Shown in pieces: positions 1 through 9,795 of a stretch of 64,000 bases of DNA; positions within the stretch are counted from its first letter, which is position 1, and the number at the start of each line of letters is the position of its first letter. Source of the stretch: Aquimarina latercula DSM 2041 (GTDB lineage: Bacteria > Bacteroidota > Bacteroidia > Flavobacteriales > Flavobacteriaceae); the NCBI RefSeq assembly GCF_000430645.1, contig NZ_KE387187.1, forward strand, positions 211,265 to 275,264, given 5' to 3'. Under the pieces are notes generated by a model. It worked only from the letters and a program-made list of their open reading frames with translations. It was not told where the DNA came from and ran no database searches. The position numbers and the translations under genes were made by a program.

Positions 1-1061
1 ATCAGGTGACTATGGCTGATTATTTAAAAAAACTTGGATATACCAATGCATTATTTGGAAAATGGCATCTTGGAGATGCAGATCGATATCATCCATTAAA
101 AAGAGGATTTGATGTGTTTTATGGTTTTAGAGGTGGAGACCGAAGCTACTTTAAGTATGATAATTTAGCTGGTATTCATCATGACAAAAAAATAGAACGT
201 GGTTTTAGAAGTTATGAAGAACCTGAAACCTACGTAACAAACGCTTTGGCAGATGAAACTGTGAACTTTATTGAGGCCAACAAAGACAGACCTTTTTTCG
301 TGATGTTATCTTTTAATGCTGTACACACACCAATGGAAGCAACAAAAGAGGACTTAGCGAAATTTCCTAATCTTACCGGAAAAAGAAAGGAACTCGCTGC
401 AATGACACTAGCTATGGACAGAGCCTGTGGTAGAGTTCTGGATAAACTAAAGGAACTTGGTTTAGAACAAAATACGATTGTAGTATTTTCTAATGATAAT
501 GGTGGACCTACCGACAAAAATGCTTCTGATAACAAGCCACTAAGTGGAACGAAATCCAATCACTTAGAAGGAGGTTTACGAGTACCTTTCGTTTTAAGCT
601 GGCCAGATAAAATTAAAAAAGGGCAGCACTATCATTATCCTGTTAGTACTTTAGATTTACTACCTACTTTTTATAAAGCAGGTGGAGGAAATATTCAAGA
701 TCTTACTGATATTGATGGCATTGATTTACTTCCTTTTATTATGAATGAAAAGAAAACAGCTAGACCTCATAAAGAATTATACTGGAAAAAAGATGTGAGA
801 GCTGTATTAAGGGAAGGTGACTTTAAACTGATTCGATATCCTGATAGATTGGCAGAACTCTACGACCTATCCAATGATATATCAGAACAAAAGAATCTCG
901 TGAATGTTTACCCTGAAAAAGTAAAAACAATGTTCAAAAAAATATTTCAATGGGAACTAACACTAGAACGTCCGTTGTGGTTACTAAAAAGAAAGTTTGA
1001 AAAATATGATATCGATCGCATGGATAAATATCGAAATGGAAGTTCGATTGATAAACCGTAA
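1..1061 (+). CDS. Sulfatase, S1 family (5' end cut by the window)
   Basis: This is the C-terminal part of an arylsulfatase-type enzyme that hydrolyses sulfate esters, in this lineage usually on sulfated algal polysaccharides. The reading frame is open to the left edge with no stop, so the gene starts outside the window. The family's second signature is visible early (GYTNALFGKWHLG, around residues 11-23 counted from position 6). A metal/active-site segment SNDNGG follows, and then a GG-R-P segment (LEGGLRVPF). The formylglycine motif (C/S-x-P-S-R), expected some tens of residues upstream of the GKWHLG motif, lies outside the window, so activity and Cys/Ser type cannot be judged. The C-terminal LYDLSNDISEQKNL segment is typical of the family. 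Substrate is unknown. It precedes but is not clearly linked to the polysaccharide locus, which is on the other strand. Confidence 0.93.
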   Translation, partial: QVTMADYLKKLGYTNALFGKWHLGDADRYHPLKRGFDVFYGFRGGDRSYFKYDNLAGIHHDKKIERGFRSYEEPETYVTNALADETVNFIEANKDRPFFVMLSFNAVHTPMEATKEDLAKFPNLTGKRKELAAMTLAMDRACGRVLDKLKELGLEQNTIVVFSNDNGGPTDKNASDNKPLSGTKSNHLEGGLRVPFVLSWPDKIKKGQHYHYPVSTLDLLPTFYKAGGGNIQDLTDIDGIDLLPFIMNEKKTARPHKELYWKKDVRAVLREGDFKLIRYPDRLAELYDLSNDISEQKNLVNVYPEKVKTMFKKIFQWELTLERPLWLLKRKFEKYDIDRMDKYRNGSSIDKP

Positions 1062-1415
1062 AAGTCAAGAAACAATTTCAAAAACACTTAGATTTCTAAT
1101 AATTAAAAATTAATACTTTTAGTAAAATGAAACGTTTGTTGTAAAATTGAAAATGATCCAAAGTCAAATAATTTCCTAAAATAAAAACGGTCTTTTAATA
1201 AATCTAGTGCCAAAAAACAATGAAAAGAAAATTCTGATTTAACTCTACTAATCAAATTCATCCTACAAAAATAACTCTTTTGTTTTTTTTAGGTGTTTAA
1301 ACCAAAAAAATGTACCTTTGATCTAACACAACCAACTTTTTTAAATATTATAATAAGCTTAAGGTTAAAATTCATTAACAACCCCTATTAGAATTTTAAA
1401 GTTTATGAGGTTATT
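1062..1415. other. Intergenic region with a possible -7 promoter element
   Basis: This AT-rich spacer lies between the sulfatase and the small membrane protein. TACCTTTG at 1313-1320 matches the Bacteroidota -7 consensus TAnnTTTG on the plus strand and could drive the downstream gene, with a leader of about 90 nt. No convincing -33 TTG lies at the right distance. No hairpin or coding potential was recognised elsewhere in the spacer. Confidence 0.35.
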
Positions 1416-1706
1416 ATGGTAGTGTCTAAATTAGAAATTTCTTATCCACAAAAAATGCTGAACCAGGTTGCAGGTTTCATATTTCGTTTGTTTTTGGGGT
1501 TCTTTACATTTGTAATAGGCGTATTATCTATTGTTTATATTTTATTATGGGATTTTATACGTGAAAAAATACTTCGAAGAAAACCTATTGAAAACCCATG
1601 TTTTGAAAAAGTCTTACATAACCATGAAGTTCGTATGAATAATGAAATAATAGGTTCTTCTAAATCAGAAAAAACAGTTCCAGAAGTAAAAAAAATTGAT
1701 TTATAA
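1416..1706 (+). CDS. Small membrane protein of unknown function
   Basis: A 96-residue protein with one long hydrophobic stretch (about residues 20-48, rich in F, L, I and V). A basic patch follows (REKILRRK), and then a polar tail, so it is probably a single-pass or hairpin inner-membrane protein with a cytoplasmic tail. I do not recognise a family. The start is set by ATG at 1416, since the ATG 12 nt upstream runs straight into a stop. A GAGG lies about 6 nt before it, although flavobacterial genes seldom depend on such sites. It stands alone between the sulfatase and the convergent surface-protein gene. Normal-looking codon use and the hydrophobic pattern support a real gene, but no role can be assigned. 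Confidence 0.6.
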   Translation: MVVSKLEISYPQKMLNQVAGFIFRLFLGFFTFVIGVLSIVYILLWDFIREKILRRKPIENPCFEKVLHNHEVRMNNEIIGSSKSEKTVPEVKKIDL

Positions 1707-1768
1707 AATTGTCTTTTACTAAAAAAGAAAAATACAATATTTTCTATATCATATAATAATTAAATATT

Positions 1769-1807
1769 TAACCCAGAACCTTAATTTTTAATAAAGATTC
1801 CGGGTTA
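1769..1807 (-). terminator. Hairpin between convergent genes, probable terminator
   Basis: Arms at 1769-1782 and 1794-1807 pair over 14 bp. As minus-strand RNA the two imperfect positions become G-U wobbles, while as plus-strand RNA they are mismatches. The hairpin therefore best fits termination of the minus-strand surface-protein gene ending at 1837. The U-tract is weak. Confidence 0.5.
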
Positions 1808-1836
1808 TTTGTTTCTAGAATATAAAACTATTCAAT

Positions 1837-4800
1837 TTATCTTTTCACTATTCTACAGGTTTCGTTAACACCTTTTCCAATTATTCTCAGTAAGTAAATA
1901 CCGGTTGGTATAGAATTGTTTTGATTAATACTATAGTATATCATATTATCGCCTTTATCAAGACTTTGATTACTCATATTTTGCCTCACACCATTTATAT
2001 TAAAAAGCTCTATATTCACATTCTGATCTAATTCTGAGTATAATTCAATAGTTAACTGATTATTATTTTCATCTACTATAGTCGGATATACTTTAATACT
2101 ATTTTCTACAATATTATCGCAGGCCTCTACCGTAACCAGAACTTCATCAGTAGCCTGACATCCATTTTCATCTGTGATAGTTACAGAATATGTAGTAGTT
2201 TCTGTGGGAGATACACTAATAGTGGAAGTTGTTTCTTCTGTCGACCATTCATATGTCACTTCTCCATTAGAAAACACTATATCAATATCTCCTATAGTAT
2301 ACTCACTATCTGTTGTTTGTATCCACCCAGAAGCTCCATTAGCACTAGATTCAATTTCTGTACTATTTGCTCCTGTTCCTATCTGAAATGCAGGTCCTCG
2401 CCTTGTAAATGTTGTAGACCACGATCCATCCGTAGACGATATAATTCCTGAAATATTTGTATAATACTCCCAACCATCACTATTAATTTCATTACAGATG
2501 CTTGGTTTAGGACTACCTTCTGCAGCTACTATAGTTCTACCTGAAAAAGTAGCTTCAAAATTAAACACTTCGTTTGTTACTGTATAATCCAGAATTGTTC
2601 CTTCTAAGGTTGCTGTACCATTGTCCAATTCTGTCCACTCTAAATCAATATTTGAAAAATATCTATTAACTTGTCCATTGTATAACCATAAAACGTAATT
2701 CTGAGGATCACCAGTACAAATAGTTGTATTTAATATATCTCCTTCAGAAATAGTACTTGTTACTATCGGAGTAAGATCTACATCTTCTCCAGAACATATT
2801 GTAATATCATCTCCCAGATCTACGGATAAGTCACATGCTTCCACAAATATTGTAATCGTATCTATTATAATACAATCACCTATCGTCGCGGTAACAACAT
2901 ATGTTGTGGTTTCTATCGGTGATACTATTGGAGCTTGTGATGGAGAAACTGTTGTAAAGAAAACGTTTCCATCTACAGACCATTCTCTATATTCTACATC
3001 AGAAATTGCATTTAAACGAACCGATTCACCTTCCTGAATCGTTCTATCATTTCCTGCATCAATCATAATATCATCACAAGAAAGAACAGTAATCACTACC
3101 ATATCTTCAGCAATACATTCTCCAAACCTAGCTCGAACTGTATAAGTAGTAGTCTCAGTAGGAGAAACGGTAGGTGATGCAGATGGAGAACCTGTAGAGA
3201 AAAACACATTTCCATCAATAGACCATTGAACAAGATCAGCTCCTGAAACAGGTATCAATGTAACTGAATCTCCTTCTAAAATAGTTTGATCTTCTCCAGC
3301 TTCAATAGCCACTTCATTACTAATAACATTAATTGAATCTGTTGCCATACAACCATCTTCATTTGTAACTGTCACTGTATATTCTCCAGCTTCACTAATT
3401 TGAATACTAGCAGTATTTTCTCCTGTAGACCATTCATAAATCATGGATCCATTTACAACACAGTTCCCTAAGTTAAAATTAAAGTCTCCTATCTCATATA
3501 AATCTTCATCTGTGATGAACCAACCTGAACCTCCTGCTCTTCCGGATACTAACTCTGTATCATTAGCGCCTTTTCCAACTTGAAAAGAAGGTCCTCTTCT
3601 TGACACATTAATAACATCATTGGTTGTTAATGATGTAATCGTTCCATTGAATTCTGGATAATATTCCCAACCATCTGCATTTACATCAGAAGAACAACCA
3701 TGTAGTCTAGGACTTTCTGCTGGTGGAATTGTTGTTTTCTGTGTAAATACCACAGAAATTTGATAAGTATCATTTGCATCTTGACTATTTACCGCAATTC
3801 CTTCCATTCTAGCTGTAGTATCATCAACTTCTTCCCACTGTACATTTTCGTTAACCAAATACACTCTATTCTGCTTATTACCCAGACTTACAAGATATGT
3901 ATTGATACCACTACAGAAATTAGTATTCTCTACATCAAAAGTAGTACAAGCTCCTGCATCGTTTCCGGAAATAATCGGTGTAATAGTAATAGGCTCGTTA
4001 TTACAGATTGTTCTATCATCTCCTAAATCTATCGAGAAATTACAAGGTTCTACTGTAATTGTTACTGTATCTTCATAAACGCACTCTCCTTTAAAGGCAC
4101 GAACTGTATATGTAGTTGTTTGTTCAGGAGATACTGTTGGGGATCTGCTTGGAGAAACTGTAGTGTAAAATATAACTCCATCTACAGACCATTCTCGACG
4201 ATCGATTTCAGGATCAGATATTGGATCTAAAGTCATAGAATTACCTTCTACAATTGTTTGATCTTCTCCCGCATCTATTACAAATTCCTCGATTACAACT
4301 TCAACGGAATCCATCGCATTACATCCTTTACAATCTTCAACAGAAACAGTATATGTACCACTTTCTGAAACAGTAATTGATGGTGTAGTTTCTCCATTAG
4401 ACCAAAGATAATTTACTTCGTCCGTTGTCTCTGATGAATTACACGGTCCAATATTTATATTGAAATCTCCTATTTTATATACGCTATCATTAGTATCAAA
4501 CCATCCAGAACCTCCTAATCTTCCTTTCTTCTTTTCTGTAATATTAGCACCTTCTCCTAATTGAAATGCTGGTCCTCTTCTTGAAAGATTTATTGACCAA
4601 CTATTATCTTCTTTAACAATAGTTCCAGAAAATTCTTTATAATATTCCCAATCTGAAGAGTTTTCTTGATTACACCAATGCTCTTTTGGGCTACCTTCTG
4701 GGGCTGTTTTAGTTCCATTTGTAAAAATAACATCAACAATATAATTATCGCGACCATCTGTTACCATACCCTTAAGCGTAGCCTCTTCATTTCCTAGTTC

Positions 4801-5103
4801 TTTCCATTCTAAATCTACATTAGAGAGGTATTTAACATCACCATTATCATCAGATAGCCAAACCACATATTTGTTTTCTTGTCTATCACAAAATTTCGTA
4901 TTCTTTATCTTATATCCAACACACGAAGTACACTCTTTCTGATTAGCAGAAGTAGCTGTTAAGGTTACCATCTGTCCGTCACAAACAACCTGATCAGTTC
5001 CTGCATCTACAGAAATTGTACAAGAAGTTCTATTTTCAATGTTCTGTGCACTAATTGAAGATATCAAAAAGAGAGCTATTAGCATCATAACAGATCTTAA
5101 CAT
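1837..5103 (-). CDS. Large T9SS-secreted surface protein with PKD-like repeats and a triplicated unknown module
   Basis: A secreted, probably cell-surface-anchored, multidomain protein. The frame extends to 5190, but the ATG at 5103 places a clean signal peptide (MLRSVMMLIALFLIS...SAQ) at the very N-terminus, so that start is preferred (1,089 residues). Numbering from the longer frame, an unknown ~160-residue module occurs three times (about 91-250, 413-577 and 816-974). Each copy has a WEYY segment, an RRGP-FQ-G-GAN segment, a G-SGW segment and an IGD strand, and conserved cysteines frame them. Between and around them are Ig/PKD-like repeats that start with AG-DQTI-EG-S-TL or end with TTTYTV. 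The last ~80 residues (from about SIKVYPT to CRIVKR) form a T9SS sorting domain. It follows the Wza/Wzc genes at 271 bp, so it may be an adhesin of the same surface layer; this is inference. Confidence 0.8.
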   Translation of the reverse strand: MLRSVMMLIALFLISSISAQNIENRTSCTISVDAGTDQVVCDGQMVTLTATSANQKECTSCVGYKIKNTKFCDRQENKYVVWLSDDNGDVKYLSNVDLEWKELGNEEATLKGMVTDGRDNYIVDVIFTNGTKTAPEGSPKEHWCNQENSSDWEYYKEFSGTIVKEDNSWSINLSRRGPAFQLGEGANITEKKKGRLGGSGWFDTNDSVYKIGDFNINIGPCNSSETTDEVNYLWSNGETTPSITVSESGTYTVSVEDCKGCNAMDSVEVVIEEFVIDAGEDQTIVEGNSMTLDPISDPEIDRREWSVDGVIFYTTVSPSRSPTVSPEQTTTYTVRAFKGECVYEDTVTITVEPCNFSIDLGDDRTICNNEPITITPIISGNDAGACTTFDVENTNFCSGINTYLVSLGNKQNRVYLVNENVQWEEVDDTTARMEGIAVNSQDANDTYQISVVFTQKTTIPPAESPRLHGCSSDVNADGWEYYPEFNGTITSLTTNDVINVSRRGPSFQVGKGANDTELVSGRAGGSGWFITDEDLYEIGDFNFNLGNCVVNGSMIYEWSTGENTASIQISEAGEYTVTVTNEDGCMATDSINVISNEVAIEAGEDQTILEGDSVTLIPVSGADLVQWSIDGNVFFSTGSPSASPTVSPTETTTYTVRARFGECIAEDMVVITVLSCDDIMIDAGNDRTIQEGESVRLNAISDVEYREWSVDGNVFFTTVSPSQAPIVSPIETTTYVVTATIGDCIIIDTITIFVEACDLSVDLGDDITICSGEDVDLTPIVTSTISEGDILNTTICTGDPQNYVLWLYNGQVNRYFSNIDLEWTELDNGTATLEGTILDYTVTNEVFNFEATFSGRTIVAAEGSPKPSICNEINSDGWEYYTNISGIISSTDGSWSTTFTRRGPAFQIGTGANSTEIESSANGASGWIQTTDSEYTIGDIDIVFSNGEVTYEWSTEETTSTISVSPTETTTYSVTITDENGCQATDEVLVTVEACDNIVENSIKVYPTIVDENNNQLTIELYSELDQNVNIELFNINGVRQNMSNQSLDKGDNMIYYSINQNNSIPTGIYLLRIIGKGVNETCRIVKR

Positions 5104-5461
5104 GAATGCTTTTTCTCTAAAAATATCCAAGTGATATTGTTTCTTCTTTCTATTCTCTAGAAAAAAAGGTTGAGTAATCTTCGGAGCCATAATTTTATAT
5201 TTTAGAATTAATTAAGTGATTTATGCAACCATAAATTAATAATATTTAAATTTTAATTTACGATCTAGCTAAAGAAATAATAACGAAAAACGTTAAAACA
5301 CAATATTATATCTATAAAAAGCAAAGCACTATTAAAAATGTAGGATGAAATTGTATTTTACTCAAAAATCATTCAATTCATTTAACTGATAATCAACGGA
5401 TAAACTTAAAGCACAACTTCAATCAAGGTTACATGATTAAAAGTTATAAAAACTCTTTACT

Positions 5462-7810
5462 TTATTTATTATTCATAATTCTCTTCTTCCACCACGGTTT
5501 TTTCTCTATTACACCACCACCATATGTATATCCATAATAATTTTTACTATGTGTCTCGACATCGTTAATTAAAACAGTCATACTAGAAAAACGTTTATTT
5601 TGATAAAGGCTATCTGCTACAGATAAAAGTCTCTTATCTGTAAAACCTGATCTTACTACATAAATGCATAGATCTACATAATCCGTGAACAATAATGCAT
5701 CGGCAACTAAACTCACTGGCGGTGTATCAATAACAACATAATCATACTGAGTTTTTAATGCTATAATTAATTTTTGGAAACGTTTACTTTTTAACAACTC
5801 AATTGGATTAGGAGGAATAATTCCAGAATTTATTACATCCATATTTGGAACATTGTCTAAGCCAATAATAATATCCTCTAAAACAAGTTTTTCATCTCTT
5901 ATATAGTTAGTCACTCCCACAGAATCTTCTAAATTAAGATACTCTAAGATTTTAGGTGATCTAAGATCTAATCCTAACAAAGCCACTTTCTTATCTGGGT
6001 CAGCTAAAGCAATGGCAAGGTTTGTAGAAATAAACGTTTTACCTTCTCCTGTAGCAGAAGATGTTACCAAAATAGTTTTACCTTTATCTGCATTTTCAGA
6101 AAGTAAAAATTTTAGATTACTCTCAAAAATTCTAAATGACTCAGCCACTATAGAGCGATTATCTCTAGAGATAAGAAATTGTTCCTTAGTATCTGTACCT
6201 GGTATTTCAGCAACTATCGGTATATCAATAAGTTTCTGAACTTCTTTTTTCCCTTTAACTTTTACATCCAAAAGATCATAGAAAAAAATCACTATTGAGG
6301 GCAGCAAAAAGGATAATAGTATAGTTACTAGAAAAACAATACGTTTTTTAGGTTTAACCGGGAATTTAGAGCTATAAGCTCTTTCTATTATTTTTGCATT
6401 AGCAACGGTAGCAGCAAGTGAAATTGCAGTTTCTTCTCTTTTCTGTAATAAATAAAGATATAGTGTTTCCTTAATTTCTTGTTGTCTAACGATATCTCTT
6501 AACTCTCTTTCTTGTCTAGGTAAAGAATTGATTTTAGAATTCATCACCGCATCTTGTCGCTCTAAATTTCTTAATTTAATTTTTAAAGAAGTCTTCTGAT
6601 TATTTAGACTCTGTTTTAAACTTAATTTGAGGTTTTCAAGTTTCTCATTTAGGCTAACAACAATAGGATTTTTTAGGGTAGTCCCATTAAGTACCTCATC
6701 CCTTCTAAGAGCAATTTCATTATATAGAGTAATTGTACCTGAGATAGAACCATCAGAAAAACCAAGATTTGCTGGCAATAATCCTTCACTATTCTTTTTT
6801 AAGTAATCGTTCATAAAGTTAACGAGTCCAATTTGAGTACTGGTTTCTAGAACTTCTTTTTTATTTTCGGATGAATTTTCTAAAAACAATTCCGCTTCAG
6901 AGGTTACATTCGTTAGACTATTAGAAGTTTTAAAAACTTCTACTCCTTGTTCTATATCCGATAATTCTGAATTGATAATAGTAAGTCGTTCTTTAATAAA
7001 ACTTGCTGTATTTTCATAAATCAAGTTTTTGTCCCTGATGGCATCAAGATTATATTCTTCTATCAATCCATTTAATAGATCTTTAGCCTTCGCTCTAGTA
7101 GTAGTATTTATGCTCAAAGAGATCACATTTGCATCTTTATTAACCAAACCGATACTCACTTTTGATTTATACTCTTCTACCACATCCATTATTGGTTGTA
7201 CAGAAAGATAAATTTCATTGTCTAGAAAAAGTTCTATAAAATTATTATCTGGAACGAGAATAACATTACCTATTCTTGTTGATATTACTTCGCCAAAAAC
7301 TCCTTCTTTAATAAAATCTTTTTCTTCTTCTTTAATTGTAAATGAATTTTTCGAATGAATTGTAATTGTAAAATCGGCCGATATATCCTGTAGCAATGAA
7401 TCCTTTATAAACTTGGCTTCAAAAGGTTTATTCTCATATAATTCTACTAATCTTTTCGAAAACTTTGTCTTTGTAAAATATTGATGATGCGCATTAAGTT
7501 TCCTTATTACATTCTCAAACAATGGTCGAGATTTTAGAATCTCTATTTCATTTTCTACCTCTTTATTATTTGTCTCTACAATATTTAAATCTTCAAAAGC
7601 GGAGAGTTCAGATAACATTCCTGTTTTTTCTCCTTTGATCAAAATAGTTGCTGTTACCTTATATTGAACCGATGTATATTTTAGATACAGAAACGCTAAT
7701 ATGATGAACAAAATACCTGATACAAGAAACAGTTTCCAAAATCTTAGATATTTACTTATATGATCTTTTAAGGTAAGATTACTTGATTCTTGTTGATATT
7801 CGTAATCCAT
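5462..7810 (-). CDS. wzc: Wzc-type polysaccharide co-polymerase / BY-kinase
   Basis: Inner-membrane tyrosine autokinase that regulates chain length and export of capsule or exopolysaccharide together with Wza. A Wzz domain lies between two membrane segments (about residues 33-54 and 497-517). A cytoplasmic ATPase follows, with Walker A (SSATGEGKT), Walker A' (LLGLDLRSP) and Walker B (VVIDTPP). A tyrosine-rich tail close to the C-terminus (NYYGYTYGGG) is the usual autophosphorylation cluster. The central part is a long coiled-coil region. The open frame begins with a GTG at 7834. The ATG at 7810 is preferred because it sits 28 nt after the wza stop and starts at the usual polar N-terminus; the GTG remains possible. 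All expected kinase residues are present. Confidence 0.93.
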   Translation of the reverse strand: MDYEYQQESSNLTLKDHISKYLRFWKLFLVSGILFIILAFLYLKYTSVQYKVTATILIKGEKTGMLSELSAFEDLNIVETNNKEVENEIEILKSRPLFENVIRKLNAHHQYFTKTKFSKRLVELYENKPFEAKFIKDSLLQDISADFTITIHSKNSFTIKEEEKDFIKEGVFGEVISTRIGNVILVPDNNFIELFLDNEIYLSVQPIMDVVEEYKSKVSIGLVNKDANVISLSINTTTRAKAKDLLNGLIEEYNLDAIRDKNLIYENTASFIKERLTIINSELSDIEQGVEVFKTSNSLTNVTSEAELFLENSSENKKEVLETSTQIGLVNFMNDYLKKNSEGLLPANLGFSDGSISGTITLYNEIALRRDEVLNGTTLKNPIVVSLNEKLENLKLSLKQSLNNQKTSLKIKLRNLERQDAVMNSKINSLPRQERELRDIVRQQEIKETLYLYLLQKREETAISLAATVANAKIIERAYSSKFPVKPKKRIVFLVTILLSFLLPSIVIFFYDLLDVKVKGKKEVQKLIDIPIVAEIPGTDTKEQFLISRDNRSIVAESFRIFESNLKFLLSENADKGKTILVTSSATGEGKTFISTNLAIALADPDKKVALLGLDLRSPKILEYLNLEDSVGVTNYIRDEKLVLEDIIIGLDNVPNMDVINSGIIPPNPIELLKSKRFQKLIIALKTQYDYVVIDTPPVSLVADALLFTDYVDLCIYVVRSGFTDKRLLSVADSLYQNKRFSSMTVLINDVETHSKNYYGYTYGGGVIEKKPWWKKRIMNNK

Positions 7811-7838
7811 GTTTGTATTTTGCTTAATCTCCACAGAA

Positions 7839-8618
7839 TTAACGTGTTAATAATATTCCTAAAGACACTAGTACAGATGCTACAGATATCCAAATTGGAG
7901 TGTTCTTATTGTAAGAAGATGACTTTATCTGTGCGTTATTAGGTGTCACATATATTGCATCGTTTTGTTTTAAATAAAAAACTGGGGAATTAAAAATTTG
8001 ATCAGAAGTAATATCTACTCTATAGTATTTATATACTCCTTCTTGTTCTCTAATTACTAAAATATCATTTCTTACTCCTGTAATAGTAAGATCCCCCGCC
8101 AAGCCTAACGCCTCAATAATACTAATACGTTCGTTAGGAATTGTATAGGTGCCTGGGTTATTTACTTCTCCTAAAACCGTTACTTTAAAATTAACCAATT
8201 CTATATGGACTATAGGAGTCTTTATATAAGATGATAATTTTGTTTTCAGTAATTCTGTTGCCTCTATTAATGATAATCCAGCCAATGGTACCTTCCCTAA
8301 AACTGGGAAATCAATTGTCCCATCTTTTCTTAATAAATAAGTAAGCTGTTTTTGTTGTCCAACTGCACTACCTGGAATCGCATTGAAAGAAACCGCGGGT
8401 AAGTTAAAAGGCTCTAGTCCTTGCATATCAGAAGAAGAAACTGTGATAGCCAGTAAATCATCTGCTTGAAACGTAGTATTGTATTCTATTTTAATTTCCT
8501 TCTCTTGAGCATTTCTTATATCCTTAAAATAAACTACATCTTTACGAGAAGCACAAGAAACTAACAAAGATATAATCAATACGAAAAAAGGAAAGTTTTT
8601 CAAATTTTTAATAATCAT
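7839..8618 (-). CDS. wza: Wza-type polysaccharide export lipoprotein
   Basis: Outer-membrane export channel subunit for exopolysaccharide or capsule. From the ATG at 8618 the protein has a lipoprotein signal with lipobox LVSC (Cys22). A poly-export domain follows (LRKDGTIDFPVLGKVPLAGLS region) and then an SLBB domain (VTVLGEVNNPGTYTIPNERI). A C-terminal hydrophobic helix (ISVASVLVSLGILLTR) may act like the membrane-spanning helix of Wza. A longer frame starting at 8672 would overlap the upstream sugar transferase by 20 nt and would push the signal peptide inward, so the shorter start is chosen. It lies directly upstream of wzc (28 nt to the chosen wzc start), the classic wza-wzc pair. Confidence 0.92.
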   Translation of the reverse strand: MIIKNLKNFPFFVLIISLLVSCASRKDVVYFKDIRNAQEKEIKIEYNTTFQADDLLAITVSSSDMQGLEPFNLPAVSFNAIPGSAVGQQKQLTYLLRKDGTIDFPVLGKVPLAGLSLIEATELLKTKLSSYIKTPIVHIELVNFKVTVLGEVNNPGTYTIPNERISIIEALGLAGDLTITGVRNDILVIREQEGVYKYYRVDITSDQIFNSPVFYLKQNDAIYVTPNNAQIKSSSYNKNTPIWISVASVLVSLGILLTR

Positions 8619-8652
8619 GTATAAATGTTTAACAGAATAAGGGTTAATTAAG

Positions 8653-9795
8653 TTAACAACTTCTTTTACCACGAAGAAGTATATTTTTCATGATTTTAAT
8701 TAGATAATCGATATCAGTTTTTATCGGAGCTTTTTCATATGCTTCCAGATACTTTGTTTCTGAAGCAACAATCTCGTCTAAAGTTTTTGGCATATCCGCA
8801 TAAAACGGTGGAAGTAAACCTGGTTTCACTTTTGTTCTTTTTTCCTGAAGTTCTTTAGGATATAAGCTAAAGTAATGACTACTTAAAGGTCTTACTCCGA
8901 TTAGTTTCATTTCATTTTTAATTAAATTAATAATCATCGGAAGTTCATCAATCCAATACTTCCTCATTATTTTTCCTTCATGTGATATTCTAAAATCATT
9001 TTTGATTTTACCACCTTCCTTTAGATTGTTTTTTTCAAAAACATATTGTTGTAAATATTCAGAAAACGGATACATAGTTCTAAATTTATAAACCTTTATC
9101 GTCTTCCCATTTTCGCCTAATCTATTTAATTTTATCAAAGGACCATATGTTGGATCGTGATCAAAAATAGGTTCCTTTATTTTTCTAGCTACAAAATAAA
9201 GTTCATTATTAATTGTTCTTTCTTCTAAAATTTCGAATCCACAAGAATATAAACGTCCAAAGGTTTCTGCTTTTGTTAGCACTCTTCCCTTTCCTTTAGT
9301 AATATGAAAATACAATCCCTTGGTCCATTTTAATTTAGGAATCACTCGTGTAAGAATAACGTCACCTAAATAATACAAATAATTTAATGGTTTTGGGAGT
9401 TTTTTGAAAATCCTATTTTTCCGAACAGCGTGAGTTTCTACTTTATTTATAAAAACTCCTCCCTTAGGTAGTTTAGAATTAACAGACTGAAAGTATTTAT
9501 TTATTCTTCTAAAATCATTAACCCTCTTAAGATTAACAATTGTTCGATATCTATCTTTCGTTATTTTCTCTATATTAAATCTTGTTCGTGTAGAGATAAT
9601 ATGAACGTCATTGGGTTTATAAGTAGCATACTCTGAAATAAAATCAAAGATTTCTTCTCCAGCTTCTTTAACAACTAACTCTTTAATACTGACGTCCCAA
9701 TCTTGATCAGAGATGGCATAAACATTCTCTAAATCTTCAGAACTCAATAACTTTTCGATTTGTGAATCGACAAATGGGGCAAATTTGGTAATCAT
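8653..9795 (-). CDS. Bacterial sugar transferase with methyltransferase-like N-terminal half
   Basis: Likely initiating phosphoglycosyl transferase that loads the first sugar-phosphate on undecaprenyl phosphate. The C-terminal half carries the family motifs: KFRTM, then an Asp-Glu dyad in DELP (Asp283-Glu284), then GVRPL and KPGLLPPF. The N-terminal ~200 residues resemble a degenerate SAM-methyltransferase-like domain (KGGVFINKVETHA; KAETFGRLYSCGFEI). Oddly, the hydrophobic re-entrant helix that normally precedes the catalytic core in PglC/WbaP-type enzymes is not visible. The sequence runs from the N-terminal domain straight into the RLGENGKTIKVYKFRTM core, so membrane association must be achieved differently. 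Related two-part proteins are, from memory, frequent in Bacteroidota. It heads the sugar transferase-wza-wzc unit after a 435-bp spacer. Confidence 0.85.
   Translation of the reverse strand: MITKFAPFVDSQIEKLLSSEDLENVYAISDQDWDVSIKELVVKEAGEEIFDFISEYATYKPNDVHIISTRTRFNIEKITKDRYRTIVNLKRVNDFRRINKYFQSVNSKLPKGGVFINKVETHAVRKNRIFKKLPKPLNYLYYLGDVILTRVIPKLKWTKGLYFHITKGKGRVLTKAETFGRLYSCGFEILEERTINNELYFVARKIKEPIFDHDPTYGPLIKLNRLGENGKTIKVYKFRTMYPFSEYLQQYVFEKNNLKEGGKIKNDFRISHEGKIMRKYWIDELPMIINLIKNEMKLIGVRPLSSHYFSLYPKELQEKRTKVKPGLLPPFYADMPKTLDEIVASETKYLEAYEKAPIKTDIDYLIKIMKNILLRGKRSC

Noticed and set aside
5104..5190. N-terminal extension of the large surface protein
   Set aside because: The extra 29 residues are charged and would precede a normal signal peptide, so the internal ATG at 5103 is preferred.
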